The notes beneath the pieces were generated by a model. It ran no database searches and was not told where the DNA came from. It saw nothing but the letters and a program-made list of their open reading frames with translations. From positions 27,567,001 to 27,631,000 of the forward strand of contig JBAIAC010000014.1 of the NCBI GenBank assembly GCA_037349315.1: 64,000 nt of DNA, read 5' to 3'. Of the stretch, positions 1-10,939 are shown in pieces (position 1 is the stretch's first letter; every line of letters starts with the position of its first letter). The stretch comes from Chelydra serpentina. Its lineage: Eukaryota; Chordata; Testudines; Chelydridae. The position numbers and the translations under genes are program-made.

Positions 1-179
1 GCAGAATGAAACACTTACTCCTGTTTGTTGTGCCCCTACCTCTTCTTGTATGAATAAAACAATGAAAAGTAGTTATTTGTGTCTTGTTAACTTGAGGATG
101 GGCCAGGCATCATCTTTAAACCTAAAAAAAATGTATGCTCACACTCAAGGTTTCTTTCACTTCATCGGGCTTGTTCATG

Positions 180-640
180 CTCCACTGGTAGGACTGGCTA
201 GACTATGGCAGAGTCTCGAAGAGGCCCTGGCTCATAGAATAGCTGGACCTTCCTCCTTGTGTCCCATTCTCTTCACAGCAGAAGTCTATCTCAGGCTCCT
301 CCAAGGTATTCATGGTGGTCTGCAGGGTGCTGGTGGCATAAGTATGGCATGCAGCTTGTTGTAATAGTGGCAGGTCTGTGTCTCAGCATCAGATCAATTG
401 TTAGTCCCTCTGGCCTTAAGATATACCTGCTGCAGTTCCTTCACTTCAGTGCTGTTGATCCTGGCAATACTCTTGCCTGCATTGGATTTGCAATCTTTTC
501 TTAGATGTCCACATTTGTATGGCTGATCTATAGTTGTGCCTACACAGCCTCTTCTCCCTACAGGCCCAGGAGATCCATTACTGCCTATATACTCCAGGCA
601 GGAGCATGTCTAGTGCATGGAGCTGGCATGGCTGGCTGAG
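180..640 (-). pseudogene. Relic of PIF/Harbinger-associated Myb/SANT-like DNA-binding protein
   Basis: Translating the minus strand in shifting frames recovers a broken Myb/SANT-like protein of the kind that accompanies PIF/Harbinger transposons, very abundant in turtle genomes. Visible pieces are VKELQQVYLKARGTNN followed, after a stop, by SDAETQTCHYYNKLHAIL (about 330-430), which is the characteristic helix and the aromatic/LHAIL block. Upstream pieces are MDLLGL and GEEAV around 545-580, and a downstream acidic segment EEPEIDFCCEEN lies near 275-310. At least three in-frame stops and frame changes break it, so it is dead. The element's outer ends were not located. The family assignment comes from recall of the protein pattern, not from a search. 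Confidence 0.68.
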
Positions 641-2350
641 CAGTTGCACACAAGGGAGAGTACTATGTGTGCTCAACAAGGTGGGCAATCAGAAAAAGGC
701 ATTTCAAAAATACACAAGGTGTTTTAAGGGGGGCCGTGGCTTCCAGTCTCTGTGACCCCTGGGCAGTCGAGTTCACCACAGTGACCAGAGAGGTTACTGT
801 CACAGTTAATGGGCATTGTGGGACATTTGCTGGAGGACTGTTAGTGTTGACATAGGTCACACAAGTGTTTGCGCTCATACTGAATCAACTTTAGCAGGTT
901 GAGCATGGCTCACCGTGGTTTAGGGAGATGGTTTTATTTAGTCGCTGTAATGGGGCGCTTGGAGTACAGACACATGCACAATAAGGTCAATGCAGCACTT
1001 ATGTCAACATATCTTTGTAGTTTAGGCTAAGCCTCAGAGTATACCTAGACTCCCTGTCACTGATTTATCTTCCCCTGTGAAGATGACCTGTGAGGCCCAA
1101 CACCTGCAAGAGCTCATAAAAGGAGCTGGAGTCAAAACAGGACACTGGTGTTGGAATACAGAACAACAGTATAAAACCAGAGTGATAATATGGTACCAAC
1201 TTGCATTCGGTTTGAAAAGAAACCATTGCATAGTGCAGCTGAATGAACACTAAATCTAGAAAGACAAACATGCTTAGCTGTGTAGGAATGTATGCAGCAC
1301 GGAACACAACCTGGAGAATCTTAACTGTAACTATGTGCAGTACTATGTGAATAATGCTGCCTTTCAACCCCATGCACTTTTTAAGTGCACAAAATTTTCC
1401 CCACAAAATTCCCACAGAAGTCAAGTGGAGCAGCTATGGGCAATAGCCCTGCAGCCATTTTGATATACTGCAGTCTTTCTAGCATCGTTCTCCGGAGACT
1501 GTATTCAGAAATGTTGCACTAGCACAGATAGGCAGGCTAGCAGCAGTGGCAGGTACTCCTGGGGGTGGAGGTGCAGAGGCTCTATACGGTAATGAGATTT
1601 AATTTTTTGTTCCCTTTCTTATGTGGATTTGCATTATGCATGTTGGGTGGTTTGTCTTCTGCAAGGCAAGTGGGCCCTGGGCGAGTGAACCCCTGTTCCA
1701 AGACATGCCCCTTTCAGGATAGGTGTTCCATGGAAAGATCAGCCGTCAAGCTGGGAATGGGGAGCAGATGTTTTACTGAGATGTTTATAATGCTCAGCAG
1801 GTAAAAAGACTGTGGAGATCAGTAGGAGGAGCATAGAGTATGGAGAGACTTGGAGGGAGATTCCCTGGAGCAGAACCTGAACCTTAGCAAGGGTGAGCTA
1901 GAGAAACTGGTAAGGATTACAGCACAGCCCCAGGAAGGAAGGCTATGAAGCCCTGTCCCAAAGGTAAAGACCTTTGAGCCCAGGAAGGAGAGCAGCTAGT
2001 ATAGGGAGAGGCCACGGGAAGGAGAACCAGGACAGGTTGTGTCTATGGAGGACAGACAGCACCATTAGTAAACAGGGCCAGGAACTCTAATAGAGGTTGC
2101 AGTGATGTCCTACAGTTAAGAGGAGGAAGAAAGGACTAACTGGAGCCCAGGTGGGATTGGAAGTTGAGCCTGCAAAGAGAAGGGCCAAAGGCTGCTGCGT
2201 GCCTGACATAGGTCCAGGATGGAAATGTAGTGTTTTCTTTGGACCCCAAATACCCTCAAAGCAGTGGACTTTTGTGACTTCACCAGAGGGCCCAATTACC
2301 TCAGCAACTGAACTGTACTGAAGGATGAGAGTAATTGAAAAAACAGGATA
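641..2350. other. Intergenic stretch, no gene recognised
   Basis: Downstream flank of TUSC3. Sequence between 640 and about 1430 may be the remainder of the Harbinger-type element whose protein relic lies at 180-640, but no terminal repeat could be matched. From about 1800 to 2230 the strand is purine-rich (repeated AGGAAGGAG-type runs) and looks like an old dispersed repeat of unknown class. The open frames here are short and have no recognisable domain. Confidence 0.4.
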
Positions 2351-2390
2351 TGTGTGTGTGTGTTTGTGTGTGTGTATGTGTATGTGTATT
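2351..2390. repeat. (TG)n / TATG microsatellite
   Basis: An imperfect run of TG dinucleotides with TTTG and TATG interruptions immediately left of the mini-hAT at 2391-2455. A TGTGTATT stretch resumes right of it, so the repeat hosts the insertion. Confidence 0.85.
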
Positions 2391-2455
2391 CAGGGCCGGC
2401 GCGCCCACTAGGCGACCCTAGGCCTAGGGCACGAAACTTCCTTGCACCGGCCCTG
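2391..2455. mobile_element. 65-bp miniature hAT-type element
   Basis: Begins CAGGGCCGGCGC and ends GCACCGGCCCTG, giving near-perfect 12-bp terminal inverted repeats with the CAGGG start typical of hAT elements. It is flanked by identical 8-bp direct repeats TGTGTATT at 2383-2390 and 2456-2463, the hAT duplication length. Only about 40 bp lies between the termini, so no coding is possible. Because the host sequence is a TG/TATG microsatellite, part of the flanking match could be coincidental. The same terminus type recurs at 42911. Confidence 0.75.
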
Positions 2456-2463
2456 TGTGTATT

Positions 2464-3650
2464 TATATGCACACATATGCATGTGTGTACATATACCTAA
2501 GGGAGGGGAAAATGACTCTAGCCAGAGCTAACTCAATAATATATTCTTAACTGTAGTCCCCAATAGATCTTTCAGGACTATCAACTCAAAGAAAAACAAC
2601 CTCAACAATCTCTATAAATTTACCCATACCCAAGGCACCTAACCTGTATGCTTCTGGCATTCCAGACATAATAATAAATAACAATAACCATGTCTTTTTG
2701 CCACTCACCCCCTCCCTCTGAAATATTTGCCAGCATGTGTCACTGATGTGTAATAACTCAGCCTGAACTGTTCCATTCTCTTACTGCATGCCTTAAGGGA
2801 GGATCACATAATGGCAAAGAAAATGTGTCAACTGCTGCGGCCACTATGAGATCTAATCCAACACACTCATTATGCCTTTTATAATGAAATATCATTGGCA
2901 TAGGGTGTTATTCTGCATCCAAAAAACAGGATAGCAGACAACACTCTTGGGTTAGTTATGTGGGTACTTAAGTACAATCATCACCGTGAAGAAAATGCAA
3001 GAAGCTGTTCTTCATCAGCTATCGCTAATGCTAAAGAGACCCTCCATTAGCTCTGGCAATTGTGAAAATATTCTCTGACAGGACTAAAAATGTTTTATTT
3101 CCCCCATTGAGAGAAAATGCGACTCAGACCCTTAACTGCAAAAATATATTAAAACTATACTTTGCAGATCTTAGAGTGCTGGCTAGTACTCTAACTGCCA
3201 ACCATAAAGCTTTCCTGTGAGTAAATATTATGCAGTTAAGGACATGATTATTATTTTTTTGAGACAAATGCTACAGGAAGGGGAACAAAAATATTTATAG
3301 ATAGATTACAGAATGCATATACTATAACCAGACTGAATTTCAGCTATTCCATTCAGCTATTCAGCTATTGCCTGGAGCTCTCCCAAGTAATGACTTACCT
3401 AGAGGCTTTTCCCCCTCACTAGAGCAAGATCCCTAAAACAAAATCCTACCTATTAAAGCTTTTCTGAGAAACTTCTTCATTACTGTTGTACATTTTGAAA
3501 TCTATTTTCAAATGAGAGGGGAAAATGCAAAAGCCAATGTGGACCAGAGAAATGTTCCCTATTTATTTCAGGTGATCTGAGCAGCAGCACCTTGAGAACA
3601 GACAGTATCTAGTAATTATTAAGGTTACTAACCAGAAAAAACACCACAAG
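2464..3650. other. Intergenic AT-rich stretch, nothing recognised
   Basis: No conserved reading frame, repeat terminus or RNA gene is visible. Base composition resembles the surrounding intergenic DNA. Confidence 0.5.
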
Positions 3651-3654
3651 TTTT

Positions 3655-3770
3655 ATTTTTATACTATATTATATAGTATACATATGTACACATACACACT
3701 TTATATATACACATATAATTAATATATATTAATTATACAATATATATATATACACACCTACACACAGAAA
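3655..3770. repeat. TA/CA-rich microsatellite cluster
   Basis: A run of TATA, TACACA and AATTAATATAT motifs, including TATATATATA near 3740. Low-complexity sequence able to form small hairpins; no element termini flank it. Confidence 0.8.
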
Positions 3771-4950
3771 AGTTGAAGAGAATAAGTGTAGTACAATAAT
3801 TTTGAAAATATTAAAAACTATTTTAAATACATTTGCAGCAATGAACAAAAAGGACAACATACTTGGGGAGAAAGACTGTAATGACCCAACCTCCCTTTTG
3901 AAATATTAACAATTAACTTTGTGCAAGTCAGGGGTAAAGTGAGGACATGGACTTAATTTTCAGCATAGGTAGCCCCAAAATAAAACCACTCTTTGAAGGC
4001 TTCGTTACCTGTGGATATTGGTTTTAGTTTATCTCATAATGATCAAGGAAGACAAAAGACTGAGCTAATTAACTTTTTTCCTGTGGATAATAATTTGTCA
4101 TATTTAATTCTTCCCAGGAAAACCACAATCACTTCTGAGCCTGTATAGATATCCCACCACCACCCCCAGCCGATCCCATCCCCCCAAAAAATGGGAAGCT
4201 AAAAGGAGAATTACTTACATGCAATTCTTCTCTGAAGGTGTCAGTTGTAATAAATCACCCCTCTTGGGGCTGTGATCTTAATGTGATACTGGCAGGAACT
4301 CCCAGAGCTCACAATTTTAAATTTGTTGGCAGCGCCTACAGCTGCCCCTCTTGCAGAACCATTGCAAACCCGATTGCTTCCAACTATCATTTTCTTTGCT
4401 ATAGAGAAAAACTATTTTCTTTAAAGTGGAAAACATACATTGCTAAAAAAAACCAACCAGCCCTCAGCTCTTAGTGAACTGGGTGGGCAAGAGGTATAGT
4501 CTATTAAACTTTCATCCTTAGAGATGAAGAATTACAGACAAGTCAGTTTCTTTTCTCTAATGGGGCCAGTTTTGAAAGATCACCACTCATGGAGATACAA
4601 AAATGACAGGAATGTTTTTATAAAAAATGATGGAGAAAAAACTACTCTAAAAGCCACAGGCACACTGCAAGATAGAAACTTGGTTGACTCTGGACAGACA
4701 TCTGCAACCATCTGGAACTCCCATGAAATCCATCTAAGCCAAACCTGGATTCTTAATAAAAGGCCGAGTCCAAGTAATAATGCTAAGAAAACTGTATATA
4801 AAACATCATGTGGTTGTCCCGCAAATTTCTTTGGCAGGAACTAACTTGAAACAAACCTCTGTAGAAACCACCTTTCCTTGGAAATGTGTCTCATGACTGT
4901 GAAATTGCAGACTTGCAAAAAGGAGGCAACACCAGAACGATTCACATATT
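3771..4950. other. Intergenic stretch, nothing recognised
   Basis: Short open frames at 4238-4474 and 4524-4844 show no domain, no codon bias and no splice context. I see no gene here. Confidence 0.45.
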
Positions 4951-5092
4951 TAGGCACTGATGGTTGGATTTTTAAAGGAATTCAAGTAACTAAAGATGCA
5001 GATAGGCAACTTGTGAGATTTTCAAAAGTACCCATCTGCATCTTCAGGCACCTCAATACCTTTCAAAATCCAGCCATTAGTCTGCAAACACT
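4951..5092. mobile_element. Small fold-back (MITE-like) element
   Basis: The left arm (4955-5003) and right arm (5034-5091) are imperfect inverted repeats of about 50 bp. The left carries GGTTGGATTTTTAAAGG and the reverse complement of the right carries GGCTGGATTTTGAAAGG; both arms end in AAGATGCAGAT at the centre. The loop is about 30 nt. The TTAGGCAC-type motifs resemble the long palindromic element at 7074-8495. No clear target duplication was found. Confidence 0.6.
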
Positions 5093-6188
5093 TAAACATT
5101 TGCTTAACTTTAAGCACTTGAGTAGCCCCATTGACTTCAAGATCAGCATGATCTATTTACTGCATGGCTTTCCAGCACTCCTGCTTAATCTAAGCCTCAG
5201 GTATAGGAGTTACTACAAAATCTCAGAACTCTTATGAACACTATGGTCATGGTGGCGGAGACTGCAGTCATTCCAGTTACGACAGTGGCATTTCATAAAA
5301 TAGAACAGCAATAGAGTGATGGAGCTTTTCCAGGTAGGCCCCCAAAAAGATTACTTTAGTCCCTCTGCTATTTACTTAAAATGGATGATATAGAATATTG
5401 TTTTATCAGTTTAAAATAGGTGTATGTTTTTGCAAGTGGCTAAGAGAAGCCCAAGATGGTAGCGGTGGTGTTAGCCATGAGCAAAATGGCTTGTTATTCA
5501 ATTTCTTATGGCAGGCAGGCAGGAGTCATAGTGGAAATAAGTAGGTGGTAGTATTCTTCCAACCTCCACCCACAAAGTAAACTCTACCCACAAGACATAC
5601 GGCTCACAGTAGATTGTGCAGACATTTAAGACATTGTCATACATGCTCTCGCTGCTTGGTTCCCCCTCATCTGTGTCCAAATACACCTATAGGCTCCACT
5701 GGGCTCCTCGTGTTAGCTTCCCATCAAAGAACATATATGTTCAACTATGTTTCTTTGGTCCCTTTTTGAGGGCCTCATGCCCTAATGAGCTGTATTAGCC
5801 ATCTTCTTTTGACTCTTCCTTGACCTGGGCATGGGATGGAGAAGAGTGTTGGCAGCTCACAAGCTTACGCTCTTGGGCTGCCAAAATAAGCTGGTTTATT
5901 GCTTATAAGCACCATTGATTGTGCAGATTTTCATAAAGTGATTCTCCTTCTCCTTTCCTGCATGCTTTGCTGAGCACTGAAATAAGTTTTGATGTTTAAA
6001 GTATTTATTATCAATAGGCTTCTGAATTAGCCTCCTCTGCAGTGAACAGGATAGCTCACACCTCTCTGCTTACTGTTTCAAATTCTGCAGATGCAAACAG
6101 ACATCACTGTATCATCAAGCCTCAAAAATGTGAGTCCAATGTATCTCAACAACCATAACATCTAGGCCCAGATATTTACATGCTGACT
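5093..6188. other. Intergenic stretch
   Basis: At 5093-5140 a CTTAAACATTTGCTTAA... stretch resembles CATGCTTAAAGTTAAGC sequence at 43395-43490, suggesting a short dispersed palindromic repeat. The rest is unremarkable and has no gene. Confidence 0.4.
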
Positions 6189-6196
6189 ACATGTGG

Positions 6197-6537
6197 CATA
6201 GGTGCCAACTTCCGGTGGTGCTAGTGGGGGCTGATGCCTGGCATCAGGGGCGGGGCTCCGCCCCCAATGCCGGGCGCCGTTGCGGGGCCCTGCCCCTGCC
6301 CCCGGGCGACGTTGCAGGGCCCCGCCCCCGACACCAACGCAACGTCGCCCAGCGTCGGGGGTGGGGCCCCGCAACGTCTCCCAGTGCTGAGGTGAGTTTG
6401 CTGTGGGTCCCGGGGCTGGCGGGGAGCTGGGCAGGGGCCATGGGGATGGCGGGGAGCTGCCGGTGGGTGCTCTGCACCCACCAATTTTTCCCTGTGGGTG
6501 CTCCAGCTCCGGAGCACCCACGGAGTCGGAGCCTATG
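6197..6537. mobile_element. GC-rich non-autonomous hAT-type element, 341 bp
   Basis: Bounded by inverted termini CATAGGTGCCAACTTCCG and CGGAGTCGGAGCCTATG, and by perfect 8-bp direct repeats ACATGTGG at 6189-6196 and 6538-6545. The interior is very GC- and CpG-rich with repeated GCAACGTC / CCCGGGCGACG motifs. A GGTGGGTGCTC...GAGCACCCAC inverted segment lies near the right end. It has no transposase. The 8-bp duplication supports hAT superfamily; the CATAGG terminus is less canonical than CAGNG. Confidence 0.8.
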
Positions 6538-6545
6538 ACATGTGG

Positions 6546-7073
6546 TGTGCTCATCCAGTATATCAGATGCCCCGACCACAACTATGTGTGTGAAACCAGA
6601 CAATCACCATGCTTTCAAATGAACGCACACAGAAAATTAATAAAAGACAAAAATACCCTATCACCCGTGGGCGAACACTTTTCACAGAGCAATCATTCCA
6701 TATTAGACTCTTAGTCTCTCTCCTTAAAGGAAACCTGCACGGCACCTTCAAGAGAAGAGCTTGGGAACTTAAATTAGTAACTCTGCTGGACATTAAAAAT
6801 CATGGGCTTACTAGAGAAACTGGTTTTATGGTTCATTATAATGATTTGTAACACACCCTACTGCCTGCTATTCTTAGTTATCCCCTTCATTTAAAACATA
6901 TGTGAAACACTTATGCTTAAACTGTCCCACTTTGTATTTAGCTCAGACACTCTTGTTACCTTTTCCAGACCTTAAGAAGAGCTCTGTAAAATTCAAAAGT
7001 TTGTACCTTCTACCAACAGAAGTTGCTCTGATAAAAGCTACTCACTCACCTATCCGGTCTCTCAGATAGTTAA
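6546..7073. other. Intergenic stretch, nothing recognised
   Basis: AT-rich sequence without recognisable repeat ends or coding signal. Open frames here are extensions of chance frames from the adjacent GC-rich element. Confidence 0.4.
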
Positions 7074-8495
7074 AGATATGTAAACATTGTTGTGCTGAGC
7101 ATTGTGACAGTTAACTGTTTGAAGAGTCTAAATCTCATTTTCAAAAGGGATTTAGTCATTTAGGAGTCAATTTGATTGACCGTCAATTTGCAGTGTTGTT
7201 TTAGCTATGTTGGTCCCAGAATATTAGGTGGGTGAGATAATATCTATTATTAGACCAACTCCTGTTAGCTTTTGAGCTACACAGAGCTCTTCTTCAGGCC
7301 TTGAGAGTCAATGGGGTTTAGGCTCGTAAGTGCTAGATTCGCAGAGAAACTTAGGCATGGCAAGACTGAGCATCACATCCAACTTTTAGGCACCTTGAAA
7401 GTCACTGGGCTTCACAAAGCCAGAGATTGGTGCCCAGCCTCCCTATGCAATAAATGGGGAGAGACAGGTGCCTCAGAATGGGATTCACAAAAGCCAGTAT
7501 GCTAGGCTGTTCCCCACTAAAGCATGCCAATGGGAGATGCCAAGATGAGGGGCTCTCCTCTCACTGACATACATGCCTAAGTCTGGGGGGAAGTGCCCGC
7601 CTTTGCTTGGGATTCTCAGCTGGAAATCCTTTATTGAGGTTAGACACCTACGCTGCTTTTACAAGAAGCTGGGTGAGGACGATCTCCATCATAACTTGTA
7701 GCCCCGTGGGTAGAAGGGAACTCACCTGGGATGTAGCAGACCCCTGGTTGAACCCTCTGCCTGAGAAAAAATCACTGGGCCAGAGAAAGCACACTTGAGA
7801 ATGACTTGCTAGCCTGGTGGTTCAAGCACTCCCCTGAGAGGTGGGAGACCCAGGATCCAGTCTTCCTGTTCCAATGACTTTTTAAAATTGTTTAGCCACA
7901 GTGGAAGAGCTTCAACAGAAAGATAAGGGAGACCCACATCAGAATATCCCATAGCCAAGTGGCTACTGCACTTCCCTGAGAAATGTTCAAATCCCTTCTT
8001 CTCAGGTGAAGGGAGGACTTGAACTGGGGTGTTCTTCCTCCCAGCCACTTTGTATAAGCTCACCTATGGGGCCCAATCCAGTGAGTGAGTGCTGAGCATG
8101 CTTACCAGATCAGGTCTCCTGAGCTAGGGGAGGGACACCTGTCTTCCCCCAGTTTGTGTATTGCTCTGGGGCTTAGGCCTCCAGACACCCGGTGGGGGGT
8201 TGCAGTGCACATGTCCACAGGCAGAAGTCTAGGTTTCTGGGGAATTTGAGTACAAAGGTTTGGGCACTGAAAGAATGTAGACATCTACAGTACTTGGCAG
8301 CAGTTCAGTGGGGGGATTGTGATTCCCAGGGAGGCCTGATTCCACAATTTAGGTGCCTAAAGTGACATCTAGGGGCCTAATTTCTTTTGTGAGTCCAGCC
8401 CAAAGTGTCTACGCCACTTTTGAAAAGGAGATTTAGGCTCCTAAATCAGTTCAGCATTGCAGTGCTGAGCACAACAATGCCTACATACCTTTACA
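7074..8495. mobile_element. Long-terminal-inverted-repeat (palindromic) element with tRNA-like modules, copy 1
   Basis: The left end (CATTGTTGTGCTGAGCA, then CTAAATCTCATTTTCAAAAG) reappears inverted at the right end (8400-8490; reverse complement CATTGTTGTGCTCAGCA, then CTAAATCTCCTTTTCAAAAG). This gives degenerate terminal inverted repeats of at least 100 bp. The interior has many TTAGGC-type motifs and, near the middle, sequences with tRNA-like A and B box patterns at 7810-7866 (CTGGTGGTTCAAGCACTC...) and 7957-8030. A Cry-type SINE sits inside the left arm (7188-7302). No coding capacity is seen. Class unknown: either a non-autonomous DNA transposon or a fold-back element that captured SINE-like modules. 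A related copy in opposite orientation lies at 12950-13780. Confidence 0.6.
7188..7302 (+). mobile_element. Cry-type SINE fragment
   Basis: Contains GTTTTAGCTATGTTGGTCCC, then GGTGGGTGAGATAATATCT, TTAGACCAACT and TTTGAGCTACACAGAGCTC. I recognise this block order from the abundant tRNA-derived SINEs of cryptodiran turtles. It lies within the left arm of the 7074-8495 palindromic element, so it inserted later than that element. Family name is from recall. Confidence 0.6.
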
Positions 8496-9536
8496 AATCT
8501 GGGCCCTAGAAACTAAAATGGTGTTTTGTTTTGAATGAAAAATTAGCTTCTGTAGAATAAGAAGCCAGCATTTCAAGAGATGCAGGAATGCTATACTGGC
8601 TACAAGCAAGCATGCTCTCTAGGTAAAAGGAGACCTGCTAGAGTATGCATACTACAAACTTGTCCAGTTTATGCTCTTATCAATTACACTACAGAATACA
8701 AGACTCACCAGTCTCTTATCTTAGGAGAGGAAATCATTTCCAATGTTTTAGGTCTCTTTTAGAATCAGAGCACAGGGGAAACAAACACTCAGTGCTGAGA
8801 GAAGCCATCTTGAATCATTTAAGTGGGCATCAGGGTGGCTGATTTATAGCTTTATATAGTACCGCATGGTGGCAGCTATTAAGTATTACAGTCACCTATT
8901 GTAATGGACAGAGAAAGTCAAATGTGAGCTTGAATATTTTTTTTCCAGTTATGCTTTCTCATCTTGTCTCTTTACAGGTGAATGGTGTCCTGCTTATTTT
9001 CAGAGTAGGTTAAGTGAGTATATTAACAGTTTCACAACAACAACAAAAAAGAAGAAAAGAAGATGGCGGAGGGGACTCATCAGAAATAACAGAGAAACAC
9101 AGATAGGGCTGATTGGCTGAAACCAAAGGAAGGCAGCACCAGAACTCAAAGATGGTTTCCAGTGCCAAGGCCAAAAGGTATAGACTACAAGTTAGCAAGG
9201 GTGAAGTCAGCTAAGCAAAAACTAGGTTCTTCTGCAGGTGTAACTCAGTAACAGTATCTGTGAATGGCAAGTTGATGGAAATTTTTTAAAGGAATTTAAG
9301 AAAAAATGCAATATTTTGTTATAGTATGCTGTTTGGGCTCTGACTTTTCTCTCTGCATCTCACATTTCCCATACCACAGCCTTAGAAGGACAGACCTACT
9401 TCATATTGGAGCATAGGGTCTTATAAGAGCGGGCATGATAGTGTAGGAAAAGTATTGCTTGATTAGGAAAGAATTTTAACAAACTTTGGAAGGAATTTAG
9501 GATGCGTCTCTAGCACCACCTTAATGTTAAAAATTT
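8496..9536. other. Intergenic stretch, nothing recognised
   Basis: No gene, repeat terminus or RNA feature found. Composition is ordinary AT-rich. Confidence 0.4.
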
Positions 9537-9770
9537 AGGCCATGATTCTCCACTGCCTTACACCTTGTGGTGCAATCATTTACACTTGGCCCAAGTGGGT
9601 GTAAAACGCTACATTCTGATTTGGTAGTCTTTTTACACTCGCTTATATTGTCTAAAGGGGTTGCTTATATTCTCTAAAGGGGTTTTAAAGTTGCATAAAT
9701 GTAACCTACACCCACTTTAAGGCCCCTTTACACTGCCAGAGCAGCATAAGGGATCTTCATGTAAATGAGG
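9537..9770. repeat. MITE-like repeat with internal 24-bp tandem duplication
   Basis: The GGCCATGATTCTCCACTGCC head and repeated TTTACAC motifs resemble short palindromic dispersed repeats. Two adjacent copies of a 24-bp unit, CTTATATT(G/C)TCTAAAGGGG with flanks, occur at about 9641-9688 and differ at only a couple of positions, so this duplication is younger than the repeat. Confidence 0.5.
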
Positions 9771-10135
9771 CTCAGAGACACTGAATATAACAGTACTGTT
9801 CATATGTGTAATATTAAAGTACGTATATGAGTATTCGCAGGATTAAGGCCTAAAATATTTAGATGGCACTCCACTGACAGCACAAGCAGATCTTCTGATC
9901 CCTTCCCAGGTGCTGTTTTATTATTTGTACAGGGGTGAAGATGCACTTCCATCCTTTGTATATAAGCTACAATGGTCTGCAAGCATTTTGTAAAGATATG
10001 AATCAGATAGCAGCTATAAAGGTGACATCTGAAGTTGTCAGGGCTGTACCTGTGTCAGAAGTCTGAGATACAAGGATGTGGGCATACATCCCAATCACCA
10101 GATTTGTCTAAGGTCCACAGTACATTCCTCAAGAA

Positions 10136-10282
10136 CAGGGATTTTCAACCTGGGGAGCAGGAGTGTGAACAGGTGTCACAGGGTTGTGACCCTCCCCCAA
10201 CCATTCCCACATTGCTAAAGGGGCAGAGAGGCCTATTTATAAGGGAAGAGAGTTTCCATATGGAAAAGGTTGAACACTACTG
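10136..10282. mobile_element. 147-bp non-autonomous hAT element
   Basis: The left terminus CAGGGATTTTCAACCTGG and right terminus AAAAGGTTGAACACTACTG form inverted repeats of the CAGTGGTTCTCAACC type. Flanking octamers CTCAAGAA and CACCAGAA match at 6 of 8 positions, consistent with a decayed 8-bp duplication. No coding capacity. Confidence 0.65.
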
Positions 10283-10930
10283 CACCAGAACACAGGATGA
10301 TTGTTACTAGAGATACAGTTTAAACTTTCACAAGATAGAAAGTAAGATCTCCAATCTCTAGGAGGAACTTTCTTCATTTTAAGACATCAGGACAGACCTA
10401 GAATAAAAATCTCCCCTCTTTCATACTGTGGGATTAATTTGATAGCTTTCTATGGCAAGAAAAATTGGAAGTCCTGCAACATCTTTTCCTCATTGTTGTT
10501 GATCTAGAAAGTATTATCACTAACTAGGACATCTCGATCGATCAAAATCTGGAGCCTTACTTTACAGTGCTGAGGACCCATATGACTGAGGTCAGAAGGG
10601 ACCATTGTCTATCAACTTGAGGGAGATGCTCTGAGACAGAAACTAGCTGACAGATTATTTGCTCTGGAGCCTTATGGATTATGGCTGTAATATTTGGGGG
10701 TTTACGGTCTTTTGTTTCTGTCACAATGGCAGAGGACCTTGAATGTAGTGAGTACTGAGATTTACTGGTAGTCTTCCAATGGTTTGACCCTTCAACCTAA
10801 ACCGAATAGGTGTACAATCACTTTTAACCTTTTGGTCAAAATCCTCACTGTTCTTGAGTAAACCAATTCCAGAAAACATGTCTCTCAGAAATTTCAATGC
10901 ATGAGGGAAAAAAAAGCCTACACAATTTAG
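10283..10930. other. Immediate downstream flank of TUSC3
   Basis: Lies just past the inferred polyadenylation site of TUSC3 (minus strand). I see no repeat or gene in it. Whether longer TUSC3 transcripts read through here cannot be judged from sequence. Confidence 0.4.
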
Positions 10931-10939
10931 GACCTTATT

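Noticed and set aside
50..755. Plus-strand open frames of 73-104 codons at the window start
   Set aside because: They are shadows of the minus-strand Harbinger-associated SANT relic; no independent domain.
4238..5237. Three consecutive plus-strand frames (78, 106 and 119 codons)
   Set aside because: No domain, codon bias or splice signals, and the last overlaps a fold-back repeat.
6162..6603. Cluster of overlapping frames and an apparent CpG island
   Set aside because: Explained by the GC-rich hAT at 6197-6537 with perfect 8-bp duplications; no TATA, initiator or exon evidence.
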